Source: Kitasatospora sp. A2-31 (GTDB lineage Bacteria > Actinomycetota > Actinomycetes > Streptomycetales > Streptomycetaceae). Taken from it: DNA of 64,000 bases. Below are positions 1 to 7,760 of the stretch, one piece after another. A program made the translations under genes and the position numbers. The notes beneath the pieces were generated by a model. It was not told where the DNA came from, did not search any database, and saw nothing but the letters and a program-made list of their open reading frames with translations. The stretch lies in assembly GCF_022288725.1 (NCBI RefSeq), contig NZ_JAKNTA010000020.1:47477-111476 (forward strand). The letters run 5' to 3'. Each line of letters opens with the position of its first letter. The first letter of the stretch is position 1.

Positions 1-1264
1 TGATGTGCGCGAAGAGCGGATGCCCCTTCAGCTTCTCCACCACCGCCACCACGCCGTCGTACCGGCCGACCCGGAGGTTGTCCCGCTGCGCCACGTCGTG
101 GGTGAGCACCACCCGGGAGCCCTGACCGATCCGGGACAGCACCGTCAGCAGGACGTTCCGCTCCAGCGACTGCGCCTCGTCCACGATCACGAAGGCGTCG
201 TGCAGGGAGCGCCCGCGGATGTGGGTCAGCGGCAGGACCTCCAGCATTCCCCGGGAGATGACCTCCTCGATCACGTCCGGGGTGGTGACGGCGGAGAGGG
301 TGTCGAAGACCGCCTGCGCCCAGGGGCTCATCTTCTCCGTCTCGGAGCCCGGCAGATAGCCGAGCTCCTGGCCGCCGACCGCGTACAGCGGCCGGAAGAC
401 CATCACCTTGCGGTGCTGCCGCCGCTCCAGCACGGCCTCCAGACCTGCGCACAGGGCCAGCGCGGACTTCCCGGTGCCGGCCCGGCCGCCCATCGAGACG
501 ATGCCGACCTCCGGGTCGAGCAGCAGGTCCAGCGCGACCCGCTGCTCGGCACTGCGCCCGCGGAGCCCGAAGGCCTCGCGCTCCCCGCGCACCAGGCGGA
601 CCCGGCCGTCGCCGGTGACCCGGCCGAGTGCCCGGCCGCGCTCGGAGCTGAGCACCAGTCCGGTGTGGACGGGCAGCTCGGCAGCCCCCTCGACCGCCAC
701 CGTGGCGTCGTGGCCGGCCGCGAACAGCGCGTCCACGTCGTCCGCCGGGACGTGCAGTTCGGCCATGCCCGTCCAGCCCGAGGTGACCGCCAGCTCGGCC
801 CGGTACTCCTCGGCGAGGAGCCCGACCGAGCTCGCCTTGATCCGCAGGGGGAGGTCCTTGGAGACGACGGTGACGTCGTACCCCTCGGCCTGCAGGTTCC
901 GGGCGACCGCCAGGATCCGGGTGTCCGCCTCGCCGCCGCCGGCCCGGTAGCCGACCGGCAGTATCGACAGGTCCGAGTGGTTGAGCTCGACCCGGATCGT
1001 CCCGCCGAGCTCGCCGACGGGGATCGGCTCGTCGAGCCGGCCGAAGCGGATGCGGTAGTCGTCGAGGAGTCGCAGCGCCTGGCGGGCGAAGTAGCCCAGC
1101 TCCGGATGGTGCCGCTTGGCCTCCAGCTCGGTGACGACCACCACCGGAAGGACGACCTCGTGCTCCTCGAAGCGGGTCATGGCGAGGGGGTCCGCCAGGA
1201 GCACGCTGGTGTCGAGAACGTACGTGCGCCGGTCTGGTGTCCGGCGGCTCTTGGAACTGACCAC
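1..1264 (-). CDS. PhoH-family ATPase with N-terminal PIN domain (partial, 3' end outside window)
   Basis: The protein starts with a PIN-like nuclease domain (YVLDTSVLLADP, then VVVVTELEAKR and DTRILAVA, which supply the usual acidic residues) and continues into a PhoH ATPase domain with a Walker A (GRAGTGKSALAL) and Walker B (AFVIVDEAQSL). This is the PhoH2/YlaK architecture, known in mycobacteria as an RNA helicase/RNase. The GTG start at 1264 has a GGAGG ribosome site just upstream. About 421 residues are visible, ending in GHPLFAHI, so by comparison with the family only a short C-terminal tail should be missing beyond the left edge. The approximately 284 bases between this start and the next gene hold short GGGTCTCCCGG repeats but no gene that I can see. 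Confidence 0.93.
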   Translation of the reverse strand, partial: MVSSKSRRTPDRRTYVLDTSVLLADPLAMTRFEEHEVVLPVVVVTELEAKRHHPELGYFARQALRLLDDYRIRFGRLDEPIPVGELGGTIRVELNHSDLSILPVGYRAGGGEADTRILAVARNLQAEGYDVTVVSKDLPLRIKASSVGLLAEEYRAELAVTSGWTGMAELHVPADDVDALFAAGHDATVAVEGAAELPVHTGLVLSSERGRALGRVTGDGRVRLVRGEREAFGLRGRSAEQRVALDLLLDPEVGIVSMGGRAGTGKSALALCAGLEAVLERRQHRKVMVFRPLYAVGGQELGYLPGSETEKMSPWAQAVFDTLSAVTTPDVIEEVISRGMLEVLPLTHIRGRSLHDAFVIVDEAQSLERNVLLTVLSRIGQGSRVVLTHDVAQRDNLRVGRYDGVVAVVEKLKGHPLFAHI

Positions 1265-1548
1265 TAGGCCTCCAGAGCGGATGACCCTGCGTCATCCGCG
1301 GCAAGCCGGCCCCCGCTGCCCCGGTGGCCTCGGGGCCGGTCTGACCGGAGTATTCCCAGGCGAGGGGCGGTGCATTCGCGTCCCCGGCGAACTGACGGAT
1401 CATTGCCGGTGAACGTTTGGCCTCACGCCCCGCCCGGGTACTCCAGCCCTACTGGACGCAGATCGGCCCGCGGGCGCAGTGCGCCGCGGGGCCGGTGGGG
1501 CGGGAGGGGTCTCCCGGAGGGGGGTCTCCCGGTGGGGCGGAAGGAGCC

Positions 1549-2343
1549 TCAGAGACCCATCCGCCGGTTCCGCTGCTCGTACGCGCGCAGGGCGCGCAGG
1601 AAGTCGACCTTCCGGAAGGCCGGCCAGTACGCCTCGCAGAAGTAGAACTCGCTGTGCGCGCTCTGCCAGAGCAGGAAGCCCGAGAGCCGCTGCTCGCCCG
1701 AGGTGCGGATGACCAGGTCCGGATCGGGCTGGCCCTTGGTGTAGAGGTGCTCGGCGATGTGCTCGACGTCGAGGATCTCGGCCAGCTCCTCGATCGAGGT
1801 GCCGCGCCCGGCGTGCTCCTGGAGCAACGAGCGGACGGCGTCCGCGATCTCGTGCCGGCCGCCGTAGCCGACGGCGACGTTGACCGTGATCCCGTCGATC
1901 CCCGCGGTCTCCTCGGCGGCCCGCTTGAGCACGTCGGCGGTGTGCTGCGGCAGCAGGTCCAGCGCGCCGACCGGGTTGACCCGCCACCGGCGGGCGGCGG
2001 CCAGGCCGGTGACGGCGTCCTCGATGATCCCGAGCAACGGGACCAGCTCGTCCGCGGGCCGGGAGAGGTTGTCGGTGGAGAGCATCCACAGGGTGACGAC
2101 CTTGACGTGCGTCTCGTCGCACCAGCCGAGGAACTCGCTGATCTTGTCGGCTCCGCGCTGGTGGCCGTAGGCGGTGGAGCCGCCGGTGGCCTTCGCCCAG
2201 CGGCGGTTCCCGTCGAGGATCACGCCGATGTGGTGCGGGGTGCGGGCGAGGTGCACCTCGACCCGGCGACCGTAGAGGCCGTACATACCGTCCAGCAGGG
2301 TGCGCAGCCCCGGCGTGCGTTCGACGACATCGCGCAGACCCAT
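1549..2343 (-). CDS. uppS: Isoprenyl transferase (cis-prenyltransferase, UppS family)
   Basis: The 264-residue protein carries the family signatures: ILDGNRRWAK with the catalytic Asp, the GYGGRHEI block, and RTSGEQRLSGFLLWQ near the C terminus. The family condenses isopentenyl diphosphate onto allylic diphosphates to make cis-polyprenyl diphosphate lipid carriers for wall synthesis. Actinobacteria usually have two such enzymes. The one encoded beside a PhoH2-type gene, as here, is often the short-chain version (mycobacterial Rv1086 type), so the product could be Z-farnesyl rather than undecaprenyl or decaprenyl diphosphate. Chain length cannot be read from the sequence by eye. The gene runs in the same direction as phoH, 284 bases apart, so a shared transcript is possible. 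Confidence 0.9.
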   Translation of the reverse strand: MGLRDVVERTPGLRTLLDGMYGLYGRRVEVHLARTPHHIGVILDGNRRWAKATGGSTAYGHQRGADKISEFLGWCDETHVKVVTLWMLSTDNLSRPADELVPLLGIIEDAVTGLAAARRWRVNPVGALDLLPQHTADVLKRAAEETAGIDGITVNVAVGYGGRHEIADAVRSLLQEHAGRGTSIEELAEILDVEHIAEHLYTKGQPDPDLVIRTSGEQRLSGFLLWQSAHSEFYFCEAYWPAFRKVDFLRALRAYEQRNRRMGL

Positions 2344-2604
2344 GGTTTTCGGCCCCTCCGTAACTCTTCACCGGGGTGCGTCACAACCCCGGGCGCAGCC
2401 TACTCCCGCCCGGACGAGCTGGGTAAAGCCGCAGGTAGCGGTCAGGTCACGGTCCTGTGCGGACTCTGTCGCGACCGGTGCGGCAGCCGTGGCCGGAAGA
2501 CGTCCGTCGGGCGGCCGCCCCTCTCCACGGGGGAGACGGCTACGGAACGGTATCCGGTTCCTTAAGGAATCCGTAAGCCGACCGTTCCGTCCTTGACGGC
2601 CGGC

Positions 2605-2620
2605 AATGGTCTAGTCCAGC
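2605..2620. promoter_or_regulatory. DasR-type operator (dre) upstream of chitinase
   Basis: The core tggtctagtcca at 2607-2618 matches the known dre/chitinase-operator consensus TGGTCTAGACCA at 11 of 12 positions. In Streptomyces this element is bound by DasR, a GntR-family repressor released by glucosamine-6-phosphate, and it controls chitin-utilisation genes. It lies about 130 bases upstream of the chitinase start, and a TTGACG hexamer at 2593-2598 sits directly beside it, so binding could block the promoter. The rest of the 2344-2750 gap holds no gene that I can see. Confidence 0.8.
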
Positions 2621-2750
2621 TTTTGACCGAGGCGGAAGAGCACCCGGACTCCCGCCCGCCAAGGCACCACTGCGGATGCATGCCCTCCCCCACACGCGGC
2701 CGCCGCGCCCCCCACCGCGGCGGCCGCTCCTTCCCCAGGAGCCCACCTCC

Positions 2751-4349
2751 ATGGCCCGTACGCAGAACCAGCCCGCGCACCGGCGCCGGCGCAGCCCCCT
2801 GCCGGCCCTCGCCGCCGGCGCCACCGCTCTCGCCCTGGCCGGCAGCGGCCTGGCCCTCCTCGCCGGCGGCGCCACCGCCGCCGCCGGAAACCTGGTCACC
2901 AACGGCGGATTCGACGGCGGCTCGCTCGCCGGCTGGTCCTGCACCGGCGCCGCGACCACCGTCGCGGCCCCGGTCCACTCCGGGACCGGCGCGCTCCAGG
3001 CCACCCCGGGCGCCGGCGACACCGCCGAGTGCACCCAGACCGTCAGCGTGCTGCCCAACAGCAGCTACACGCTGAGCGCGTGGGTCCAGGGCCCGTACGT
3101 CTACCTCGGCGCGCGGGGCACCGGCGGCGCCGAGCCGAGCACCTGGTCGAACCAGAACACCTGGAACCAGCTCTCCTCGACCTTCACCACCGGCGCCAAC
3201 ACCACCAGCATCACGGTGTACCTGCACGGCTGGTACGGCCAGAGCGCCTACCTCGCCGACGACGTCGTGCTGAGCGGCCCCGGCGGCACCTCCACCCCGA
3301 GCCCCACCGCGACGCCGACCCCCACCCCGACCGCGACGGCCACCGCGACCGCCACGCCCACGCCCACCGCGACCCCGACCGCGACGCCCACCCGGACCGC
3401 CACCCCGACGCCCACGGCGACCGCCACCGGCACCACCCCGCCGGCCACCGGCCTGCCCAAGCACGTGGTCACCGGCTACTGGCACAACTTCGACAACGGC
3501 GCGACCGTCCAGAAGCTCGGCGACGTCCAGAGCGCCTACGACATCATCGCGGTCTCCTTCGCCGACGCGGTGCCCACCAGGACCGGCGCGATCAGCTTCA
3601 CCCTGGACCCGGCGCTCTCCAAGGCCCTCGGCGGCTACACCGACGCACAGTTCCGCGCCGACGTGAAGGCCAAGCAGGCGGCCGGCAAGAAGGTCGTCCT
3701 GTCGATCGGCGGCCAGAACGGCGCGATCACCGTCGGCGACGCCACCGCGGCCGCCGCGTTCGTGGACAGCGCCTCCGCGATCATCAAGGACTACGGCTTC
3801 GACGGCATCGACGTCGACCTGGAGAACGGCGTCAACCCGACCCACCTCGGCAACGCGCTGCACGGCCTGCAGGCCAAGGTCGGCCCGGGCTTCGTCCTGA
3901 CGATGGCCCCGGAGACCATCGGGATGTACAGCACCGCCGGCGCCTACTTCCAGCTCGCGCTGAACACCAAGGACATCCTGACCGTCGTCAACACCCAGTT
4001 CTACAACTCGGGCGGCATGAACGGCTGCGACGGCAAGGTCTACAACCAGGGCACCATCGACTTCATCACCTCCCAGGTCTGCACGCACATCCAGGGCGGC
4101 CTGCGGCCCGACCAGGTCGGCATCGGCGTCCCGGCCTCCAGCCGGGCGGCCGGTGGCGGCTACGTCTCGCCGAGCGTGGTGAACAACGCGCTGGACTGCC
4201 TGGCCACCGGCCGCAACTGCGGGAGCTTCGTCCCGCCGGCCAAGTGGCCGACCATCCGCGGCGCGATGACCTGGTCGACCAACTGGGACGCCAACAACGG
4301 GAACGCGTTCTCCGCCGCGGTCGGCCCGTTCGTCCACCAGATGCCGTAA
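2751..4349 (+). CDS. Secreted GH18 chitinase with N-terminal carbohydrate-binding module
   Basis: The 532-residue protein hydrolyses chitin outside the cell. Residues 1-45 are an Arg-rich, hydrophobic signal peptide ending in an Ala cluster. Residues 46 to about 178 form a beta-sandwich binding module (GNLVTNGGF, TLSAWVQG, ADDVVLSG; CBM16-like). A Thr/Pro/Ala repeat linker follows to about 232, then a GH18 barrel to the end. The catalytic signature DGIDVDLE puts the DxxDxDxE residues at D351, D354, D356 and E358, with E358 the proton donor. The ATG at 2751 is chosen for the aggagcccacctcc ribosome region before it; an in-frame start 25 codons earlier lacks this and would mask the signal peptide. 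Expression is likely under DasR control through the site at 2605-2620, giving induction by chitin breakdown products. Confidence 0.95.
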   Translation: MARTQNQPAHRRRRSPLPALAAGATALALAGSGLALLAGGATAAAGNLVTNGGFDGGSLAGWSCTGAATTVAAPVHSGTGALQATPGAGDTAECTQTVSVLPNSSYTLSAWVQGPYVYLGARGTGGAEPSTWSNQNTWNQLSSTFTTGANTTSITVYLHGWYGQSAYLADDVVLSGPGGTSTPSPTATPTPTPTATATATATPTPTATPTATPTRTATPTPTATATGTTPPATGLPKHVVTGYWHNFDNGATVQKLGDVQSAYDIIAVSFADAVPTRTGAISFTLDPALSKALGGYTDAQFRADVKAKQAAGKKVVLSIGGQNGAITVGDATAAAAFVDSASAIIKDYGFDGIDVDLENGVNPTHLGNALHGLQAKVGPGFVLTMAPETIGMYSTAGAYFQLALNTKDILTVVNTQFYNSGGMNGCDGKVYNQGTIDFITSQVCTHIQGGLRPDQVGIGVPASSRAAGGGYVSPSVVNNALDCLATGRNCGSFVPPAKWPTIRGAMTWSTNWDANNGNAFSAAVGPFVHQMP

Positions 4350-4397
4350 CTCCCCACGGTGCGCGGCTCCTTGAGGGTGGGGCCGGCGCACCCGCGG

Positions 4398-4432
4398 CGG
4401 GCCCGCCGTATCCCACCGGTACGGCGGGCCCG
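4398..4432 (+). terminator. Terminator after chitinase
   Basis: There is a perfect 13-bp inverted repeat (cgggcccgccgta, with its complement at 4420-4432) around a 9-base loop, 49 bases after the chitinase stop. It also lies just past the 3' end of the convergent gene that stops at 4482, so it could serve both directions. Confidence 0.75.
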
Positions 4433-4481
4433 TTCGTGTCCCGGGGGGCCGGTCGCGCCCGGCCACCGCCGGCCCCCGGCG

Positions 4482-5195
4482 CTACTGCGCCAGCACCGCG
4501 GCGGTCGCGCCGAGCAGCAGGAAGGGGCCCATCGGCAGGTCGAGCCCGCGCACCGGCCGGCGGCGCAGCACGGCCGCGACGGCCAGCCCGACCGACCAGA
4601 GTCCGGCCAGCACCGCGGCCGCGAACAGCCCCCCGAACGCGGCCGACCAGCCGTAGCGGCCGAGCAGTGCGCCGAGGCCGAGCGCCAGCACGGTGTCCCC
4701 GGGGCCCATCAGCCCGAACCAGGCGGGCAGTTCGAACAGCGCGGCGGCGGTGAGGGCCACCAGCAGGCAGCGCAGCAGGACGCCGGGGCTGCCGCCGGCC
4801 AGCTCCAGGACCACCAGCAGCAGCGCCAGCCCCGCCGCCAGCGTCCAGCTCAGCGCGTACGGCAGCCGGCGCACCCGGGCGTCGGTGAAGCCGAGCACCA
4901 CGCCCGGCCCGGCCGCCCAGAGCAGCAGGACCGCGTCGGCCGGGTGCGCCGCCGAGAGCGCGGCCGCCACCGCCAGAGCGGTCACCGCCTCGACCTGCCC
5001 GGCGCCCGGGCCCAGCCGCTCCCGGCAGCCCGGGCAACGGCCGGTCGGCGGCAGCCCGCGGAGCTCCCGGTCACAGGCCGGGCAGCGGGTGCGCCACGGC
5101 TCGCCCTCGGGCACGGCGTACCGCACCACCAGCCCGCGCAGGGCCGGTGCCACCAGCACTCCGGCCAGCACCGCCCCGAGTACGGCGACGATCAC
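4482..5195 (-). CDS. Prepilin peptidase-like membrane protein (A24 family)
   Basis: The 237-residue, very hydrophobic protein has about seven membrane segments. The two aspartate motifs of the A24 aspartic peptidases are recognisable as GFTDARVRRLP and GPGDTVLALG. A cytoplasmic zinc-type loop near the N terminus carries two CxxC pairs (CPACDREL, CPGCRERL), as in bifunctional PilD-type enzymes that also N-methylate pseudopilins. The GTG at 5195 has GGGAGGGG four bases upstream and gives a protein that begins with a membrane segment. No pilin genes are adjacent, so the substrate is unknown; Streptomyces use such enzymes for Flp/Tad pilin-like proteins. The second motif is GPGDT rather than the more usual GxGDxK. 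Confidence 0.78.
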   Translation of the reverse strand: MIVAVLGAVLAGVLVAPALRGLVVRYAVPEGEPWRTRCPACDRELRGLPPTGRCPGCRERLGPGAGQVEAVTALAVAAALSAAHPADAVLLLWAAGPGVVLGFTDARVRRLPYALSWTLAAGLALLLVVLELAGGSPGVLLRCLLVALTAAALFELPAWFGLMGPGDTVLALGLGALLGRYGWSAAFGGLFAAAVLAGLWSVGLAVAAVLRRRPVRGLDLPMGPFLLLGATAAVLAQ

Positions 5196-5397
5196 AGCAC
5201 CCCTCCCGCCACCTTCGGGCCGCCCGCGAGGGAACCGGCCCGCTGTCGTCCTCGTCCGAGCGTTGGGGCAGTCCGATCGATCTCGTAGGTTCGGCGCGCG
5301 CGGTTGCGTGCGCCGGGCGGAATCGGCCGGACCGGACCCGGACGGCGCCCGGCGACCCGGGTGCCGCACCGACCACATCATCCACGGGGAACCCATC

Positions 5398-6156
5398 TTG
5401 ACGAAGACCCAGACGGTCCTGCGCGCCGCTGTCCCGGCCGCGGCGCTGGCCATGCTGCTGACGGCCTGCGGGCCGGAGAACGACACACCGGCCGCCCCGG
5501 GGGCGGCGGGCGCCGGGGACGCGACCGCCCCCGCCCCCGCCACCGCCCCGGCCACCACGGAGCCCCCGGCGGCCGGCGGCTCGGCGGGCACGGGCGGCAC
5601 GGGCAGCACGGGCGCGGCCGCCGGCGGCACCGGCGGCGCGGGCGCGGGCACCGCCCCCTCGGCCACCACCAGCGGCAACCCGATCGGCGGTGCGAGCGGC
5701 GGCAGCGGCAAGGTCGGTTTCGGCAACCCGCTGGCGCTCACCGCCACCGGCAGCTACCAGGGCAAGACCAAGGCCGACGTCACACCGGTCTCGGTGGTCA
5801 AGGGCACCGCGGCCGAGATCGCGCCGTTCCACTTCAAGCCCGCCGACCTGGAGGGCCGGACGCCGTACTACGTCACGGTGTCGTTCACCAACCGCACCGG
5901 CGCCCCGCTGACCGACGAGTACTTCATGATGCGGTTCAAGGTGAACACGGACGCCAGGGCGACGGGCATCCTCCCGGCCCCGACGATCATGAAGTCGATC
6001 CCGCAGTGCGACGCGGGCAAGAAGCCCGGCACCCTGGCGGACGGCCAGAGCCAGCAGCAGTGTGCTGTCTATCTCGTTCCGACCGCCACCCCGCCGCAGT
6101 TCCTCTCCTTCGGCAGCGTTCTGGACACCGAGCCGCTGGTCTGGAAGGTCGGCTGA
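5398..6156 (+). CDS. Putative secreted lipoprotein
   Basis: The 252-residue protein begins with a short hydrophobic signal ending in the lipobox LLTAC, so it should be lipid-anchored on the outer face of the membrane. A long Ala/Gly/Thr/Pro-rich spacer of about 85 residues follows, then a folded domain of about 140 residues (GFGNPLALTATGSYQG onward, with the phrases YYVTVSFTNRTG and QCAVYLVPTATPPQFLSF). This looks like the Ig-like DUF4352-type beta fold, with two cysteines that could pair. The start is TTG at 5398, preceded by a GGGGA ribosome site. It is divergent from the prepilin-peptidase-like gene. The function is unknown. Confidence 0.75.
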   Translation: MTKTQTVLRAAVPAAALAMLLTACGPENDTPAAPGAAGAGDATAPAPATAPATTEPPAAGGSAGTGGTGSTGAAAGGTGGAGAGTAPSATTSGNPIGGASGGSGKVGFGNPLALTATGSYQGKTKADVTPVSVVKGTAAEIAPFHFKPADLEGRTPYYVTVSFTNRTGAPLTDEYFMMRFKVNTDARATGILPAPTIMKSIPQCDAGKKPGTLADGQSQQQCAVYLVPTATPPQFLSFGSVLDTEPLVWKVG

Positions 6157-6163
6157 CGGCCCC

Positions 6164-6232
6164 GCCTGCCGATCGAAGGCAGGCTTTCGGGGCGGTCCGA
6201 CGCGCGCCCCGGTGCGCGCGCGGAACCGCCCC
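6164..6232 (+). terminator. Two tandem hairpins after the lipoprotein gene
   Basis: The first hairpin pairs gcctgcc (6164-6170) with ggcaggc (6178-6184) and is followed by TTT. The second is a long stem from 6189 to 6232, pairing ggggcggt with accgcccc and an inner cgcgcgc with gcgcgcg. Both lie between the lipoprotein stop and the aminotransferase start. Confidence 0.65.
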
Positions 6233-6256
6233 GGTCTGCCCCTAAAGTAGGCAGGC

Positions 6257-7471
6257 ATGCAGGTCATCCAGTCCAGCAAGCTCGCCAACGTCTGCTACGA
6301 CATCCGCGGCCCGGTGCTCGACGAGGCGATGCGGCTGGAGGAGCAGGGCCACCGCATCCTGAAGCTCAACACCGGCAACCCCGCCGTGTTCGGCTTCGAG
6401 GCGCCGCCGGAGATCCTCCAGGACGTCCTGCGCAATCTCGCGTCCGCGCACGGCTACGGAGACTCCAAGGGCCTGCTCTCCGCCCGCCGCGCCGTGGTGA
6501 TGCACTACGAGGAGCGCGGGCTGCACGGGCTCACCGTCGAGGACGTCTTCCTCGGCAACGGCGTCTCCGAGCTGATCCAGCTGGCCATGACGGCGCTGCT
6601 GGACGACGGCGACGAGGTGCTCGTCCCCGCGCCGGACTACCCGCTTTGGACCGCCTCCGTCTCGCTGGCCGGCGGCACCGCCGTGCACTACCGCTGCGAC
6701 GAGCAGTCGGAGTGGTACCCGGACCTCGCCGACATCGAGGCCAAGGTCACCGACCGGACCAGGGCGCTCGTGGTGATCAACCCGAACAACCCGACCGGCG
6801 CGGTCTACCCGCGCGAGGTCCTGGAGGGGCTGGTCGAGATCGCCCGCCGGCACAAGCTGGTGGTCTACGCGGACGAGATCTACGACAAGATCCTCTACGA
6901 CGACGCCGAGCACGTCCCGCTGGCCACCCTGGCGCCCGACCTCTTCTGCGTCACCTTCAACGGCCTCTCCAAGGCCTACCGGGTCGCGGGCTTCCGCTCC
7001 GGCTGGATGGTGCTCTCCGGCGACCGGAACCGGGCCCGCAGCTACATCGAGGGCCTGACCGTGCTCGCCTCGATGCGCCTGTGCGCCAACATGCCGGCCC
7101 AGCACGCAGTGGCCGCGGCGCTCGGCGGCCGGCAGTCCATCCGGGACCTGGTGCTGCCCGGCGGTCGGCTGCTGGAGTCCCGGGACGCCGCCTACCGGCT
7201 GCTCAACGAGATCCCGGGCGTGAGCTGCGTGAAGCCCAAGGGCGCGCTCTACGCCTTCCCCCGGCTGGACCCGAAGGTCTACAAGATCAAGGACGACGCC
7301 CAGATGGTGCTCGACCTGCTGCGGGCCGAGCGGATCCTGCTGGTCCAGGGCACCGGGTTCAACTGGCCCGAGCCGGACCACTTCCGGCTGGTCACCCTGC
7401 CCCGGGCCGAGGAGATCACCGACGCCGTGACCCGGATCGGCGCCTTCCTCGGCGGCTACACCCAGCCCTGA
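6257..7471 (+). CDS. PLP-dependent aminotransferase, AlaA-like
   Basis: The 404-residue protein is a class I/II aminotransferase. It shows LKLNTGNPAVFGFEAP, the cofactor-binding VINPNNPTGAVY, YADEIYDKILYD, and the Schiff-base lysine in SKAYRVAGFRSGW. The N-terminal SSKLANVCYDIRGPVLDEA is typical of the AlaA branch, which interconverts pyruvate/glutamate and alanine/2-oxoglutarate, so alanine transaminase is the best guess; substrate specificity is inferred from the family only. Length is normal for the family. The start is ATG at 6257 with a weak AGGCAGG site upstream. The gene is monocistronic, with hairpins on both sides, and is convergent with PEPCK. Confidence 0.9.
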   Translation: MQVIQSSKLANVCYDIRGPVLDEAMRLEEQGHRILKLNTGNPAVFGFEAPPEILQDVLRNLASAHGYGDSKGLLSARRAVVMHYEERGLHGLTVEDVFLGNGVSELIQLAMTALLDDGDEVLVPAPDYPLWTASVSLAGGTAVHYRCDEQSEWYPDLADIEAKVTDRTRALVVINPNNPTGAVYPREVLEGLVEIARRHKLVVYADEIYDKILYDDAEHVPLATLAPDLFCVTFNGLSKAYRVAGFRSGWMVLSGDRNRARSYIEGLTVLASMRLCANMPAQHAVAAALGGRQSIRDLVLPGGRLLESRDAAYRLLNEIPGVSCVKPKGALYAFPRLDPKVYKIKDDAQMVLDLLRAERILLVQGTGFNWPEPDHFRLVTLPRAEEITDAVTRIGAFLGGYTQP

Positions 7472-7530
7472 CGGCGGGCGGACGTACGAGACGCGGAGGC
7501 CACCGGAACCGTCCGGAGGCCTCCCCGGGA

Positions 7531-7620
7531 ACTTCCGGGAGCTCCCGCGGACTTCCGCGGACTTCCGCGGACTTCCGCGGACTTCCGCGGACTTCCGCGG
7601 ATTCCCGCGGATTCCCGCGA
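7531..7620. repeat. Decamer tandem repeat between convergent genes
   Basis: Nine consecutive 10-base units fill 7531-7620. Five units (7551-7600) are exactly acttccgcgg; two variants precede them and two (attcccgcgg and attcccgcga) follow. The array is non-coding and lies between the aminotransferase stop and the long hairpin that precedes the PEPCK 3' end. A period of about one helical turn puts every unit on the same DNA face. Confidence 0.9.
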
Positions 7621-7626
7621 ACGACT

Positions 7627-7696
7627 ACGGCCGGAGCCCCGGTCGCCGGACGATCTCCTTGGTCGGGGAAAGATCGTCCAGCAGGGCTCCGGCCGT
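7627..7696. terminator. Bidirectional terminator-like long hairpin
   Basis: An outer perfect 13-bp stem (acggccggagccc at 7627-7639 with its complement at 7684-7696) encloses an inner perfect 9-bp stem (ggacgatct at 7648-7656 with agatcgtcc at 7671-7679). It lies between two convergent genes and probably ends both transcripts. Confidence 0.75.
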
Positions 7697-7760
7697 CCTG
7701 TCACCCGGTCGGCGCGCGATTCGTGCCACGCGCCGACCGTTCGCCGGCTGAGGCTCAGGC

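Noticed and set aside
3248..3472. Open frame antisense to the chitinase linker
   Set aside because: It is only the reverse reading of a Thr/Pro repeat; composition is a Val/Gly repeat with no start signal.
7531..7620. Repeat as part of a protein
   Set aside because: Frames through it on either strand give simple Arg/Ser/Gly repeats between two well-defined gene ends.
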